In this document: one piece after another, positions 36,396-52,968 of the stretch | Layout of the letters: each line of letters begins with the position of its first letter | Position numbering within the stretch: position 1 is the stretch's first letter | Source of the DNA: CAZTHK01 sp964613215 | GTDB lineage: Bacteria > Krumholzibacteriota > Krumholzibacteriia > Krumholzibacteriales > CAZTHK01 | Direction: 5' to 3' | DNA: 64,000 nt | NCBI GenBank assembly: GCA_964613215.1 | Contig: CAZTHK010000008.1 | Location: forward strand, 85,778 to 149,777 | Notes under the pieces: generated by a model | The model's input: only the letters and a program-made list of their open reading frames with translations | Told to the model about the DNA's origin: nothing | The model's database searches: none | Program-made: the position numbers and the translations under genes

Positions 36396-37190
36396 CTAAC
36401 CTTTCTCTCTGGGAAGACTTATGGTTATTTCAGTTCCTTTGCCCGGAGCGCTGTCTATATCTATGGTGCCACCATGGCGCTTTATTATAGACCGGCAGAT
36501 GGCCAGCCCCAGCCCGTCCCCCTCCCCCTGGGGTTTGGTGGAAAAGTATGGTACAAATGCCTTCTCCAGGGTTTTCTGATTCATACCGCTGCCGTTATCC
36601 TTCAGGATTATTACTATCCTCCCACTCTCTCCCCTGAGGGAGATATCCGCTCTTCCCTCCTCATCCTCCTCTTCACCATACCTTTCCTTGATAGCATCGC
36701 AGGCGTTGGTCAGAAGAGCGGACAGGGCCTGTTCCAGCTGAAGCCGGTATCCCATTATCTTAAAGGAATCGCCCTCATCATGATCGAAATTGACCTCTGC
36801 CAGGCGATCCAGCAGAAACCTGTGATCATCAATTATACTGGTGATTATATCCAGAAGGGAAACTTCCGAACTCTGTTCCAGTGACTCGGTGGTACAGTGT
36901 TTCAGCTTGTCCGCTATAACAATTACCCGCACGGTTGCATCCAGAATACTCTCTATATGCTGGTTTATCTTCGAACGCAACCGGGGAAGGGTATATGGAC
37001 CGAACCTGGCATCAGGATGATTCTTCTGATACTCGTCCAGGCAGGGCCGGAGCAGCCAGAACATCTTCTTCAGATTGGTGGTATTGAGCCGGATAAAGGC
37101 GTTGGGATTGTTCAGTTCATGAGCGATTCCAAGAATTGCCTGATCCAGGGAATCCTGATTCTGTTTTTCCGTCTTGAGTTTTTCTTCCAC
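36396..37190 (-). CDS. Soluble histidine kinase without sensor domain
   Basis: This 264-residue kinase has H24 in GIAHELNNPNAFI, the N-box LLTNACDAIKE, DNGSGM and GLGLAICRSI. There is no membrane segment or PAS domain before the His, so it must sense through a partner. GTG at 37190 appears to be the start. A 127-bp gap separates it from the upstream receiver gene. Confidence 0.9.
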   Translation of the reverse strand: MEEKLKTEKQNQDSLDQAILGIAHELNNPNAFIRLNTTNLKKMFWLLRPCLDEYQKNHPDARFGPYTLPRLRSKINQHIESILDATVRVIVIADKLKHCTTESLEQSSEVSLLDIITSIIDDHRFLLDRLAEVNFDHDEGDSFKIMGYRLQLEQALSALLTNACDAIKERYGEEEDEEGRADISLRGESGRIVIILKDNGSGMNQKTLEKAFVPYFSTKPQGEGDGLGLAICRSIIKRHGGTIDIDSAPGKGTEITISLPREKG

Positions 37191-37317
37191 GGCAAAATTC
37201 CTCTTTCCAGGGTAGATATTTTACTTCACAGAACAGTGTTTATGTATTTGGCATTATTGCTTTTCTTATTACTTTAATTCGGAAGAACAACAGGTATCTT
37301 TAAAAGTAATAAGATGG

Positions 37318-37721
37318 TTATACCTTCTCCTCCTCTATCAGTCCCAGCTTCCGGACTTCTTCCAGCAATTTCGATTTATCTATCGGCTTGATCAGGTAGC
37401 CGTCGCATTCTTCCCTGAATGCCTCCAGCACATTATCCTTGTCAGACAGTGCGGTGGTCATCAACACTGCAGCTCCCTGCCCCACCTCCCTTCCATGGTT
37501 CCTCTCCAGTTCCCGTATCTCCTTCAGAGCCTGCTGTCCATCCATCTCCGGCATCATTATATCCAGACAGATAAGATCATAGGGGTGATTGGATTCCAGC
37601 GCTTTCCGGACCGCTTCCACCGCCTCCTTCCCGGTTACCGCCACATGCGATGAACCGTAATTCTTGAGTATCTCCTGAAGCAACAACCGGCAGGTAAAAT
37701 CGTCTTCCACTATCAGTGTCT

Positions 37722-37725
<4 letters not shown>
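37318..37725 (-). CDS. Single-domain response regulator
   Basis: The 135 residues are a receiver with D8-D9, phospho-acceptor D55 (CLDIMMPEMDG) and the Lys of LIKPI. The ATG overlaps the stop of the giant hybrid kinase by 4 bp (ATGA), so it is translationally coupled to that kinase and is its probable output. Confidence 0.92.
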
Positions 37726-45467
<7,742 letters not shown>

Positions 45468-45763
45468 GGGAATCCCTCCTGAATTTATTTGAATAAAATT
45501 CCTTTCGTTATTTCTGTTGGAAAGTTGATCCCTATAAATCCTGGCAAGTCTTGATCCGTATTCACACCCCTGCATAACCGGAACCTGGGCAACCTTTTAA
45601 AACCAACAGAAAGCATATCTGGCATTCATCCCTTTACCCCCTGATCATATTTCAGAGAAGCAAAATGTGACATCCAGTCAATCCTGTTTTGAATACAGCT
45701 TCACCTGTTCATACTATTAGCTATTAGAGAGTTGTGATTTATATTAAACCAGATATCCGGCTG

Positions 45764-46144
45764 TTAATCTTCGTCTCTCCAGAGCAGTTGATTAAGTCTT
45801 TCTAACTCTCTCTTCATCCTCTCAAACCGTTTCTCCGCCAATTCCATACGCCCCTCCCGGGCAGTCCTCTCCACCTCCAGGGCGGCGCTACTCAAAGCTC
45901 TGGCACCCACATTGGCGGCGGAACCTTTTATGGTATGGGCATGCTTTTCTGCCATCTTCTGGTCCCCCGCCAACAGGGATTCTTCCAGGCTGGAGAAGAG
46001 TTCCCGGGTATCCTGTTTAAAATAATCCAGAATCCGCTTTAAATTTTCCTGATCCCCTCCCATCTTATTCAGAAGGTACCCATCCTCAAAAACAGCTTCA
46101 TCCTCCGGTCTTACAGCCATATTCCGGTCCTTATCTTCTTTCAT
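45764..46144 (-). CDS. Stand-alone HPt phosphotransfer protein
   Basis: The protein has 126 residues from MKEDKDRNMA, with AAGGAG upstream. It is an all-alpha HPt domain with H70 in KHAHTIKGSAANVG, very like the C-terminal HPt of the giant kinase (QAHTIKGAAANVG). It probably relays phosphate between that kinase and single-domain receivers. The 296-bp gap to the kinase gene shows no clear terminator or promoter. Confidence 0.9.
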   Translation of the reverse strand: MKEDKDRNMAVRPEDEAVFEDGYLLNKMGGDQENLKRILDYFKQDTRELFSSLEESLLAGDQKMAEKHAHTIKGSAANVGARALSSAALEVERTAREGRMELAEKRFERMKRELERLNQLLWRDED

Positions 46145-46444
46145 CAGCTTTCTCTCCTTCCCCATACCACAACTTAATCCTTAACTTGGCTTTTCCTATC
46201 TTTCGGCAGGATAAAATGAGATCTTTAGTTTCTTTGTGAATCATATAGAACCGTCTGTTTTGGAACAGACCGGCTGCCCGGGTAATAACACACTGCAGTT
46301 AATAAATCCGGAGAGTCCCCGGGAATAATATCGCCGATATAGTCGACCGGATGAAGGAACCGCAAAGGATCGATTATCCTGCGGTCATCAGGGTGAAGGA
46401 TTGATTGCCGGCACCATCTACCTCATGTAACGGCTGTTACTTAT

Positions 46445-46626
46445 CCCGGATAATTCATAAATATAGCAGTCTATACCCTGCTGTACCCTGATTGATAGAA
46501 TACAATTATGCTCCTCCAAATTCCGGTTGCCCTGTTACATTCAAAAAGTGAAAACCTGGACCGGAGGAGTCATATTATCATGTTCCTTCCCCCGACGCAG
46601 GGTAATGGGTTCATGAATTAACCGGG
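46445..46626 (+). mobile_element. MITE-like element family 1, copy 2
   Basis: The 182-bp element is bounded by CCCGGATAATTCATAA and TTCATGAATTAACCGGG. The interior aligns with the reverse complement of copy 1 (shared CCCTGTTACATTCAA, and ATTATCA-GT-CCTT with CCCGAC). A family-2 element has inserted at its right end. After removing that insert, flanks are TTAT and TTGT, a weak 4-bp match. Confidence 0.8.
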
Positions 46627-46627
46627 T

Positions 46628-46798
46628 TCACCAGTGTCCCAAAGGGATTATATTAATTCACACAATTTATTGAAATAAAGCTAATTGAATAGAAATTCCT
46701 CATAATCGATTTGAAACAGAATCGTTGATTTATTGGACTGTAACTTCAATAATACCAATGCAGAAATCCTGGATTCAGAAACGTTGGGACAGTAGTGA
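46628..46798 (-). mobile_element. MITE-like element family 2, copy A
   Basis: The 171-bp AT-rich element has ends TCACCAGTGTCCCAA and TTGGGACAGTAGTGA. It is flanked by an exact 7-bp duplication ACCGGGT (46621-46627 and 46799-46805). In inverted orientation it shares its interior with copy B (ATTGAAGTTA and TTTCAAATCGATTATG). It has no coding capacity. It landed in the last bases of the family-1 element. Confidence 0.85.
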
Positions 46799-46812
46799 AC
46801 CGGGTTGTAAAA

Positions 46813-47781
46813 TTATTCCCATAAATGATACAGCTGGTCTCTTACAGGCTCTGTGAATACTTCATCGTCCATTCTGAGAAGAGGCTTTTCTGCTCCTTCG
46901 ACCTGCCCTATGATGCTGGCGGGTATGTTCCTATCTTCAAGCTCCTGCATGGCCGGGTCTGCAGAATCCTCCGGAACAGTAGCAACCAGGGCGCCGGAGC
47001 CGAAAATCTTCATGGGATCAACCTCCATGGCCCGGCATAACTCCCTGGTATCAGGGGAGATAATTATCTTATCCGAATCCACCACCAGCTCCACACCCGA
47101 TGCCACCGCCAGCTCCAGCAGGCCGTCTATTACACCGCCTTCGGTAGGGTCGTGCATGGAGTTGGCGTACTTTCTGAGCACCTCCGACTCGGGTATCACA
47201 CTCAGCATCTCCATCTTCTTCCTTCCCAGATCGATTAATTCCCGGTCCACGGCATCCTTTATTCGGGAGTAGAAATCGGTGGCTATGATACCGGTACCCT
47301 CCACCCCCGCACCCTTGGTAAGTATAACGGCATCGCCGGACTTAGCCCCACCGGTAGGGATATACTTATCGGTGATACCAAAGCAGGTCAGGCCCAGGAA
47401 GGGACGGTTAAGTATGGGTACGTATTCCGAATGCCCTCCCACCACAGCAATACTTAGGCGCCTGGATGCCTTATCGATCTGATTGGTTATCCGGTCCAGT
47501 ATCTCCTCGTCATCGGAGGGGAGCAGGTAGATGACGGTCAGCCATTCGGGATCGGCTCCCGAAGCGGCCACATCGTTGCTGGCAATGTTGATTCCCAGGG
47601 TGCCAATCTGATCGGCGGCAAAAATTATGGGGTCCGAATTTATCACCAGGGTCTTTCCGCCGATTTTTACAGCCGCGGTATCCTCACCGTAGGCAGGTCC
47701 CAAGATAACACTCTTCTTCACCGCTCCGGTCCGGGAGAAGACATATTTTTCGAGTTCCCCGGGACTGACCTTTCCTAACAT
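46813..47781 (-). CDS. AIR synthase-related / HypE-like protein
   Basis: This 322-residue protein is of the PurM/HypE/ThiL fold: an ATP-binding N-terminal domain with GPAYGEDTAAVKIG, the acidic NDVAASGADPEWL, and a C-terminal domain with HDPTEGGVIDGLLE and FGSGALVATV. It lacks the C-terminal Cys tail (PRIC) that HypE uses for cyanide transfer, so it is probably not a hydrogenase maturase. No hydrogenase or thiamine genes are near. Stand-alone members of this group are of unknown role. Confidence 0.85.
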   Translation of the reverse strand: MLGKVSPGELEKYVFSRTGAVKKSVILGPAYGEDTAAVKIGGKTLVINSDPIIFAADQIGTLGINIASNDVAASGADPEWLTVIYLLPSDDEEILDRITNQIDKASRRLSIAVVGGHSEYVPILNRPFLGLTCFGITDKYIPTGGAKSGDAVILTKGAGVEGTGIIATDFYSRIKDAVDRELIDLGRKKMEMLSVIPESEVLRKYANSMHDPTEGGVIDGLLELAVASGVELVVDSDKIIISPDTRELCRAMEVDPMKIFGSGALVATVPEDSADPAMQELEDRNIPASIIGQVEGAEKPLLRMDDEVFTEPVRDQLYHLWE

Positions 47782-48054
47782 CTCTCTACTCCCATTTATA
47801 ATATTTATGCTACAACGGGCTTATCTGTAATAGGCTGACTTATCCTGATCCGGCATTAAACCGCTACCGGCGAATCAAGATCAATATCCCTTGCCAACAG
47901 ACGCTTTTCTCTGAAAAAATCTTTAATAAAAACAAAGATCAAATCTTTTAATTCCTGACACAAAATCGTGACTGCGCCCGTCATGAATAATTATTTATAA
48001 CACAGATTATTACATTCCGGACCAATTATAAAGCCCAAAGAAAAGAAAATAATA

Positions 48055-48083
48055 TTGACAAATTTATTTTGATTGTCTATGCT
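48055..48083 (+). promoter_or_regulatory. Sigma70-type promoter of the Rrf2-SLC13 unit
   Basis: TTGACA (48055-48060), a 17-bp spacer and TATGCT (48078-48083) make a near-consensus promoter. The start would lie just before the Rrf2 ATG at 48115. The -10 sits inside the palindrome at 48073. Upstream, 47782-48054 shows nothing else. Confidence 0.75.
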
Positions 48084-48095
48084 ATCTATAGACAA
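48073..48095. promoter_or_regulatory. Palindromic operator overlapping the -10
   Basis: TTGTCTAT and ATAGACAA are perfect 8-bp arms with a 7-bp spacer, covering the -10 and likely start site. This is the expected position for autorepression by the Rrf2 protein encoded immediately downstream. Confidence 0.7.
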
Positions 48096-48114
48096 GATAA
48101 ATAAAGGGCCGGAA

Positions 48115-48516
48115 ATGAAACTTACCACCAAAAGTGAATACTCCCTGCTCGCTCTCATCTATATAGCCCGGCATGAGGAGCATGGATATATCAAAATAGA
48201 AGATATCTGCAATGAGTACGATATTTCGAAGAAGTATCTGGAACAGCTGTTCTTCTCCCTGAAACAGGCCCACTACATAAAGACAAAAACAGGCGCCAGC
48301 GGCGGTTACAAACTGGCAAAGCCGGCTGACCGGATAAGCATGGCGGAGATAATTCGCCTGATGGACGGTGCGCTGGCCCCCACCCTGGCGGTAAGCAAAT
48401 ATTTCTTCGAGCATACCCCCCTGGAGAAGGAGGAGAGGGTTATGTCTGTTTTCAGAGAAATCCGTGATTACCTCTCCAGCAAAGTGGAGAACCTTAAAAT
48501 CTCGGATCTGGTATGA
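48115..48516 (+). CDS. Rrf2-family transcriptional regulator (CymR-like, no Fe-S cysteines)
   Basis: The protein has 133 residues from MKLTTKSEYSLLALIYIA; the longer TTG frame starts inside the operator and is rejected. The winged helix includes YDISKKYLEQLFFSLKQAHY and wing KTGASGGYKLAKPADR. The only Cys is at EDICNEY, so no Fe-S cluster is expected, as in the cysteine regulator CymR. It lies upstream of an SLC13-type transporter that could import sulfate, which fits a sulfur-responsive switch. That role is inference. Confidence 0.88.
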   Translation: MKLTTKSEYSLLALIYIARHEEHGYIKIEDICNEYDISKKYLEQLFFSLKQAHYIKTKTGASGGYKLAKPADRISMAEIIRLMDGALAPTLAVSKYFFEHTPLEKEERVMSVFREIRDYLSSKVENLKISDLV

Positions 48517-48547
48517 TCGATTTGTTCTCTGACAGGGAAATGATTCC

Positions 48548-48670
48548 ATGAGTTCTTCTGAACAAATTCCTGGCAATACAACAGGCAGAAATTTAAGGAT
48601 CAATAATTCGCCTCTGGCTGAGACCAGGTACGGTCCGGTCAGGATAGATATCCAGGATGGTAAGAGCTGA
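48548..48670 (+). CDS. Possible 40-residue peptide between the Rrf2 and transporter genes
   Basis: The frame (MSSSEQIPGNTTGRN to VRIDIQDGKS) fills most of the gap and stops two bases before the transporter ATG. The ribosome site is weak (AGGGAAA). It may couple translation to the transporter or be chance; no family is recognised. Confidence 0.3.
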   Translation: MSSSEQIPGNTTGRNLRINNSPLAETRYGPVRIDIQDGKS

Positions 48671-48672
48671 TT

Positions 48673-50448
48673 ATGTTCGACTTTGAATTTATATACACCG
48701 GAACACTGATAATAATTATGACGGTTATTCTTATCAGGGAAATTCTGGAACCCGATATCACCGTATTCTCCACATTGATCCTGCTGGTTGTGGGAGGTAT
48801 CATCACGGTGGAAGAAGCTTTCTCCGGATTCTCCAATCAGGGGATGCTGACGGTGGGATTCCTGTTTATAGTGGCATCCGCACTCCACCGCACCGATATA
48901 TTAAACATAATCGCCGGCCGCCTGCTTAAAACAGGCGGATCACTTTCGTCAAAACTTATCCGCCTGATGCTGCCTGTTTCAGCTTTCTCCGCCTTTTTTA
49001 ATAATACTCCCATAGTGGCCATGTTCATTCCGGTGCTGCGGCAGTGGACCCGCAAAAGTGACCACCCCGTGTCAAAATTCATGATACCTCTCTCTTACGC
49101 CTCCATTCTGGGCGGTATCTGTACCCTGATCGGGACCAGCACCACCCTGGTGGTCCACGGTCTGATGATAGAGAACGGGATGTCCGGTTTCTCCTTCTTC
49201 GAAATATCCAGGGTAGGTGTTCCGCTCGCTCTGACAGGCCTGCTGGCGGTATCCCTGATAGGTCACCGTCTGTTACCAAAACGTAAGGATCCCCTGGTGG
49301 AACTGGGGGAAAACACCCGCGAATTCGTGGTGGAGATGAAGGTGGAACCGGAATATACGCATGTAGGAAAATCCATAGAGCAGGCCGGGCTGAGGCACCT
49401 CAAGGGCCTCTACCTGTTCCAGATCGAACGGGATGAGAGGATTCTGCCTACCGTGGGCCCGGATGAAGAAATCAAGGTAGGCGACCGCCTTTTCTTCACC
49501 GGCCTGCCTGCAACCATCATCGAGCTGCAGCGCACCCCCGGCCTGACCATCATAAAGGACCCGGAATTCGACCTTAAGAATTATGATTCCGACCGGCTGG
49601 GAACCTTCGAGGTGGTGGTCTCCGAAAACTCTCCCCTGATCGGAAAGAATGTCAGGGAGAGCCAGTTCCGCTCCCGCTACCAGGCCGTTATTCTGGCGAT
49701 TCACCGCAGTGGAGAGCGAATCCGCAAAAAGGTAGGCGATATCGTAATCCACAGCGGCGACACCCTGCTGATTATGGCCAGAAGGGATTTTGCCAAAAAC
49801 TGGTACCACTCCAGGGATTTCTATCTGGTCTCCCGGGCGGAGACGCCCCCCTCCAAACCCCGCTGGTATTCCTGGCTCAGCCTGGCTGTGCTCACCGCAA
49901 TGATAGTGGCCATGGCCACAGGCTTCCTTCCCATACTGGCGGCGGTGTGTCTGGCTTCGGTGATACTTATTATAAGCAGGTGCATCTCCCCGGAGGATGC
50001 CCGGAAGAGTGTGGACTGGAAAGTACTACTGATAATTGCCTCAGCCTTCGGTATCTCCAGGGCGATGATCAACTCCGGGGTGGCCGGTTATATTGCCACT
50101 AACCTGATTACCGCCCTGGGAGCAATAGGCCCTCTGGGCCTTATCGCCGGCACCTACTTTATCGGCAGCCTCTATACCGAGATCATAACCAACAACGCCG
50201 CTGCAGCCCTGGTCTTTCCGGTAGCCCTGGCGGTGTCACAACAGGCAGGGCTGGATCCTCACCCCTTCCTGATCACCCTGGCAATCGCCGCCTCTGCCAG
50301 CTTCGCCACCCCCATAGGCTACCAGACCAACCTGATGGTCTACGGGCCGGGGGGATACCGGTTCAAGGATTTCCTCCGGATAGGAATACCCATGAACATC
50401 CTGATAGGGGTTATTGCGGTGGCTATTATCTATCTGATATATTTCTGA
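48673..50448 (+). CDS. SLC13/DASS-family transporter with two RCK_C (TrkA-C) domains
   Basis: The 591 residues have hydrophobic halves at about 1-205 and 400-591 around a soluble middle with two TrkA-C domains (EPEYTHVGKSIEQAG near 220 and SENSPLIGKNVRESQF near 318). SLC13 motifs include FNNTPIVAMFIP, GTSTTLVVHG, TNNAAAALVFPVALA and TPIGYQTNLMVYGPG. This build is that of bacterial sulfate or other anion permeases in which RCK_C domains gate uptake. It shares the promoter with the Rrf2 regulator. The substrate sulfate is the best guess. Confidence 0.9.
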   Translation: MFDFEFIYTGTLIIIMTVILIREILEPDITVFSTLILLVVGGIITVEEAFSGFSNQGMLTVGFLFIVASALHRTDILNIIAGRLLKTGGSLSSKLIRLMLPVSAFSAFFNNTPIVAMFIPVLRQWTRKSDHPVSKFMIPLSYASILGGICTLIGTSTTLVVHGLMIENGMSGFSFFEISRVGVPLALTGLLAVSLIGHRLLPKRKDPLVELGENTREFVVEMKVEPEYTHVGKSIEQAGLRHLKGLYLFQIERDERILPTVGPDEEIKVGDRLFFTGLPATIIELQRTPGLTIIKDPEFDLKNYDSDRLGTFEVVVSENSPLIGKNVRESQFRSRYQAVILAIHRSGERIRKKVGDIVIHSGDTLLIMARRDFAKNWYHSRDFYLVSRAETPPSKPRWYSWLSLAVLTAMIVAMATGFLPILAAVCLASVILIISRCISPEDARKSVDWKVLLIIASAFGISRAMINSGVAGYIATNLITALGAIGPLGLIAGTYFIGSLYTEIITNNAAAALVFPVALAVSQQAGLDPHPFLITLAIAASASFATPIGYQTNLMVYGPGGYRFKDFLRIGIPMNILIGVIAVAIIYLIYF

Positions 50449-50708
50449 TTGTTTTTGCCGGCAAAAAGCCTTCCCTATCCCCATCGATTTCTGAAATTGT
50501 GAGGCGGCGTCAATCAAAAAAGGAGTATTCAAATCCCCCTATGCCCTGGCTGATTAACTGATAAAGGATACTTCTCGCAGCTCGATTGGTATTATATTAT
50601 ATTAGATACTGAAAAGGACCTTTTATACCAGTATATAAATAAGCTGGAGCCGCTCTGAAATTGCAACAATATGGCTGACACTATGGTACGCCTTTCCGGG
50701 GGGACAAT

Positions 50709-52835
50709 ATTTTAGATAACAACCGGAACCGGCAACATAACAGATTAGCAAATGAAAAGAGCCCCTACCTCCTCCAGCACGCCGACAATCCGGTGGACTG
50801 GTACCCCTGGGGCGGGGAGGCCTTCGCCAGGGCCCGGGAGGAGGACAAGCCGGTCTTTCTGTCTATCGGCTATTCCACCTGCCACTGGTGCCATGTGATG
50901 GCCCGGGAATCCTTCCGGGATCCCGGGGTGGCGGAGCTGATCAACCGGACCATGATTCCGGTCAAGGTGGACCGGGAGGAACGCCCCGATATAGATGATA
51001 TCTACATGACAGCCTGCCAGATGCTCACCGGCAGCGGAGGCTGGCCCCTTACCATTATCATGACCCCTGACAGGAAGCCCTTCTTCGCCACTACCTATAT
51101 ACCGAGGGAGGACCGGTTCGGCAGGCCCGGCATGCTGACCCTTATTCCCAGGATAGCAGATCTCTGGGAGAACAGAAGGGAGGAGCTGGTCCAATCCGCC
51201 GAAAAAACAATCACTGCTTTAAAACAGCAGGCAACGGACACTCCCGGCAGAGAGCCCGGAGAAGACCTCCTGGAAAAAGCCTACCGGGAGATAGCAGGGG
51301 ATTTCGACAGTGATTTTGGCGGATTCGGTATCGCACCAAAATTTCCCACACCTCACAAGCTTGACTTTCTGCTGCGGTACTGGAAACGAACCGGAGAGGA
51401 AGAAGCTCTCCGTATGGTGGAGAAGACCCTACAGGCCATGAGAGGGGGAGGAGTATTCGACCAGATCGGTTTCGGTTTCCACCGGTACTCCACAGACAGA
51501 AAGTGGATTCTCCCCCACTTCGAAAAAATGCTGTATGACCAGGCCACCCTGATCAGGATATATACCGACACCTGGCTGGCCACCGGCAGACCGGAGTACC
51601 GGAAGACAGTTGAACAGACTATTCAATACGTTCTGCGGGAAATGACCTCACCGGAGGGGGGCTTCTATTCGGCGGAGGATGCCGACAGCGAGGGGAAAGA
51701 GGGAAAATTTTATCTCTGGACCAGGGAGGATATCCGCCGGGCACTGGACCCCCGGGAAGCAGACCTGGCCGAGAAAATATGGAATCTTGAAGAGGAGGGA
51801 AATTTCAGGGATCAGGCCACCGGCCGTAAGACCGGAGGCAATATACTTTACCCCGGCAACTCACTGAAGGAGCGGGCAGAAAGCCTTGAAATCCAAACTG
51901 AAGAACTGGAAGAAGGTTTGAACCAGATCAGGAAAGAACTTCTCGCCGAACGCAATCAGAGGACCCGGCCGCACCGGGATGATAAGATTCTGACCGACTG
52001 GAACGGCCTGATGATCAGCGCCCTGGCCAGGGCGGGCAGCGCCCTGGAGAACCGGGATTACATCCGGGCCGCTTCCGGGGCGGCACAATTCATAATCGAC
52101 AATATGGAGGATGGTCAGGGGAGGCTGCTCCACCGTTACAGGGAGGGGGAAGCTGGTATCCCAGGATTCATCGACGATTACGCCTTCATGATAGAGGGGC
52201 TTATTCAACTCTACCAGTCCACCTTCGATCTGAAGTATCTGGAGAAGGCTCTGGAATACTACCGCATTGCCCTGAGGCATCACCGGGACAACCGGGCAGG
52301 AGGGTTCTTCACCACCCCGGATTACCAGGGGGATGCCATTATCCGGAAGAAACAGATCTATGACGGAGCCATACCCAGCGGCAATTCCACCATGATGACT
52401 AATCTGATAAAGCTCTCCCACCTGACCGGCATGGCCGGGCCGGAAGAAGAGGCTTCAGCTCTGGGGAGGGCCTTCTATGAAAAGGTCCGGCTGGCTCCTT
52501 CGGCTTATACCGCCCTAATGGCTGGCGTGAGCCTGGCAGCAGGACCCTCATACCAGGTGGTGATAACCGGGGAACGGGAGAGGGAGGATACCGCTGAGCT
52601 GCTCTCCGCTATCCGGAAAAACTATATCCCCAACATGGTGGCAATCTTCAAACCGGACAGTTCTGCAGAAGAAAAGAACTATCTTGCTGCTCTGGAATCG
52701 CTGGCTCAATTCACCGGCGAGTTGACTTCCCGGGATGGCCGGGCCACCGCCTACGTATGCAGAAACTTCGCCTGCAACCTGCCCACTACAGACCCTGCAG
52801 AGATGCTTAAACAATTATCAGTCGATACCGGATAA
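50709..52835 (+). CDS. DUF255 thioredoxin-domain protein (YyaL/SPATA20 family), 5' end unresolved
   Basis: The N-terminal thioredoxin-like domain has CHWC in STCHWCHVMARESF, and the remaining ~500 residues form an (alpha/alpha)6 barrel like GlcNAc 2-epimerase. The first GTG in frame (50793) cuts into the conserved start; the frame upstream encodes the family's usual NRLANEKSPYLLQHADNPVDW. No ATG, GTG or TTG exists in this frame before the stop at 50676. Either ATT at 50709 starts it, or the G6 run at 50698-50703 hides a one-base frameshift from the ATG at 50671. The start given is therefore provisional. Family function is unclear. Confidence 0.85.
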   Translation: MLDNNRNRQHNRLANEKSPYLLQHADNPVDWYPWGGEAFARAREEDKPVFLSIGYSTCHWCHVMARESFRDPGVAELINRTMIPVKVDREERPDIDDIYMTACQMLTGSGGWPLTIIMTPDRKPFFATTYIPREDRFGRPGMLTLIPRIADLWENRREELVQSAEKTITALKQQATDTPGREPGEDLLEKAYREIAGDFDSDFGGFGIAPKFPTPHKLDFLLRYWKRTGEEEALRMVEKTLQAMRGGGVFDQIGFGFHRYSTDRKWILPHFEKMLYDQATLIRIYTDTWLATGRPEYRKTVEQTIQYVLREMTSPEGGFYSAEDADSEGKEGKFYLWTREDIRRALDPREADLAEKIWNLEEEGNFRDQATGRKTGGNILYPGNSLKERAESLEIQTEELEEGLNQIRKELLAERNQRTRPHRDDKILTDWNGLMISALARAGSALENRDYIRAASGAAQFIIDNMEDGQGRLLHRYREGEAGIPGFIDDYAFMIEGLIQLYQSTFDLKYLEKALEYYRIALRHHRDNRAGGFFTTPDYQGDAIIRKKQIYDGAIPSGNSTMMTNLIKLSHLTGMAGPEEEASALGRAFYEKVRLAPSAYTALMAGVSLAAGPSYQVVITGEREREDTAELLSAIRKNYIPNMVAIFKPDSSAEEKNYLAALESLAQFTGELTSRDGRATAYVCRNFACNLPTTDPAEMLKQLSVDTG

Positions 52836-52899
52836 TAATTCTGACAGATTCTTTTTTCAGATAATAGCATACCCGTCCCTGCCCGGCAGTTTAATATAA

Positions 52900-52929
52900 A
52901 AAGCCGCTGATAAGGAAATCAGCGGCTTT
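52900..52929. terminator. Bidirectional terminator between convergent genes
   Basis: AAAGCCGCTGAT and ATCAGCGGCTTT form a 12-bp stem with a six-base loop, with A-rich sequence before and T after. It serves the DUF255 gene and the convergent exported-protein operon. Confidence 0.9.
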
Positions 52930-52968
52930 ACAACCCAATAACAATTTTTATACCCGGTAAGGGCCGGC

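Noticed and set aside
46813..47781. Calling the gene hypE
   Set aside because: The C-terminal Cys tail required for HypE function is missing and no hydrogenase genes are near.
50452..50467. Terminator after the SLC13 gene (TTTTTGCCGGCAAAAA)
   Set aside because: The sequence is a perfect palindrome without loop bases and with a short GC core; a stable hairpin is unlikely.
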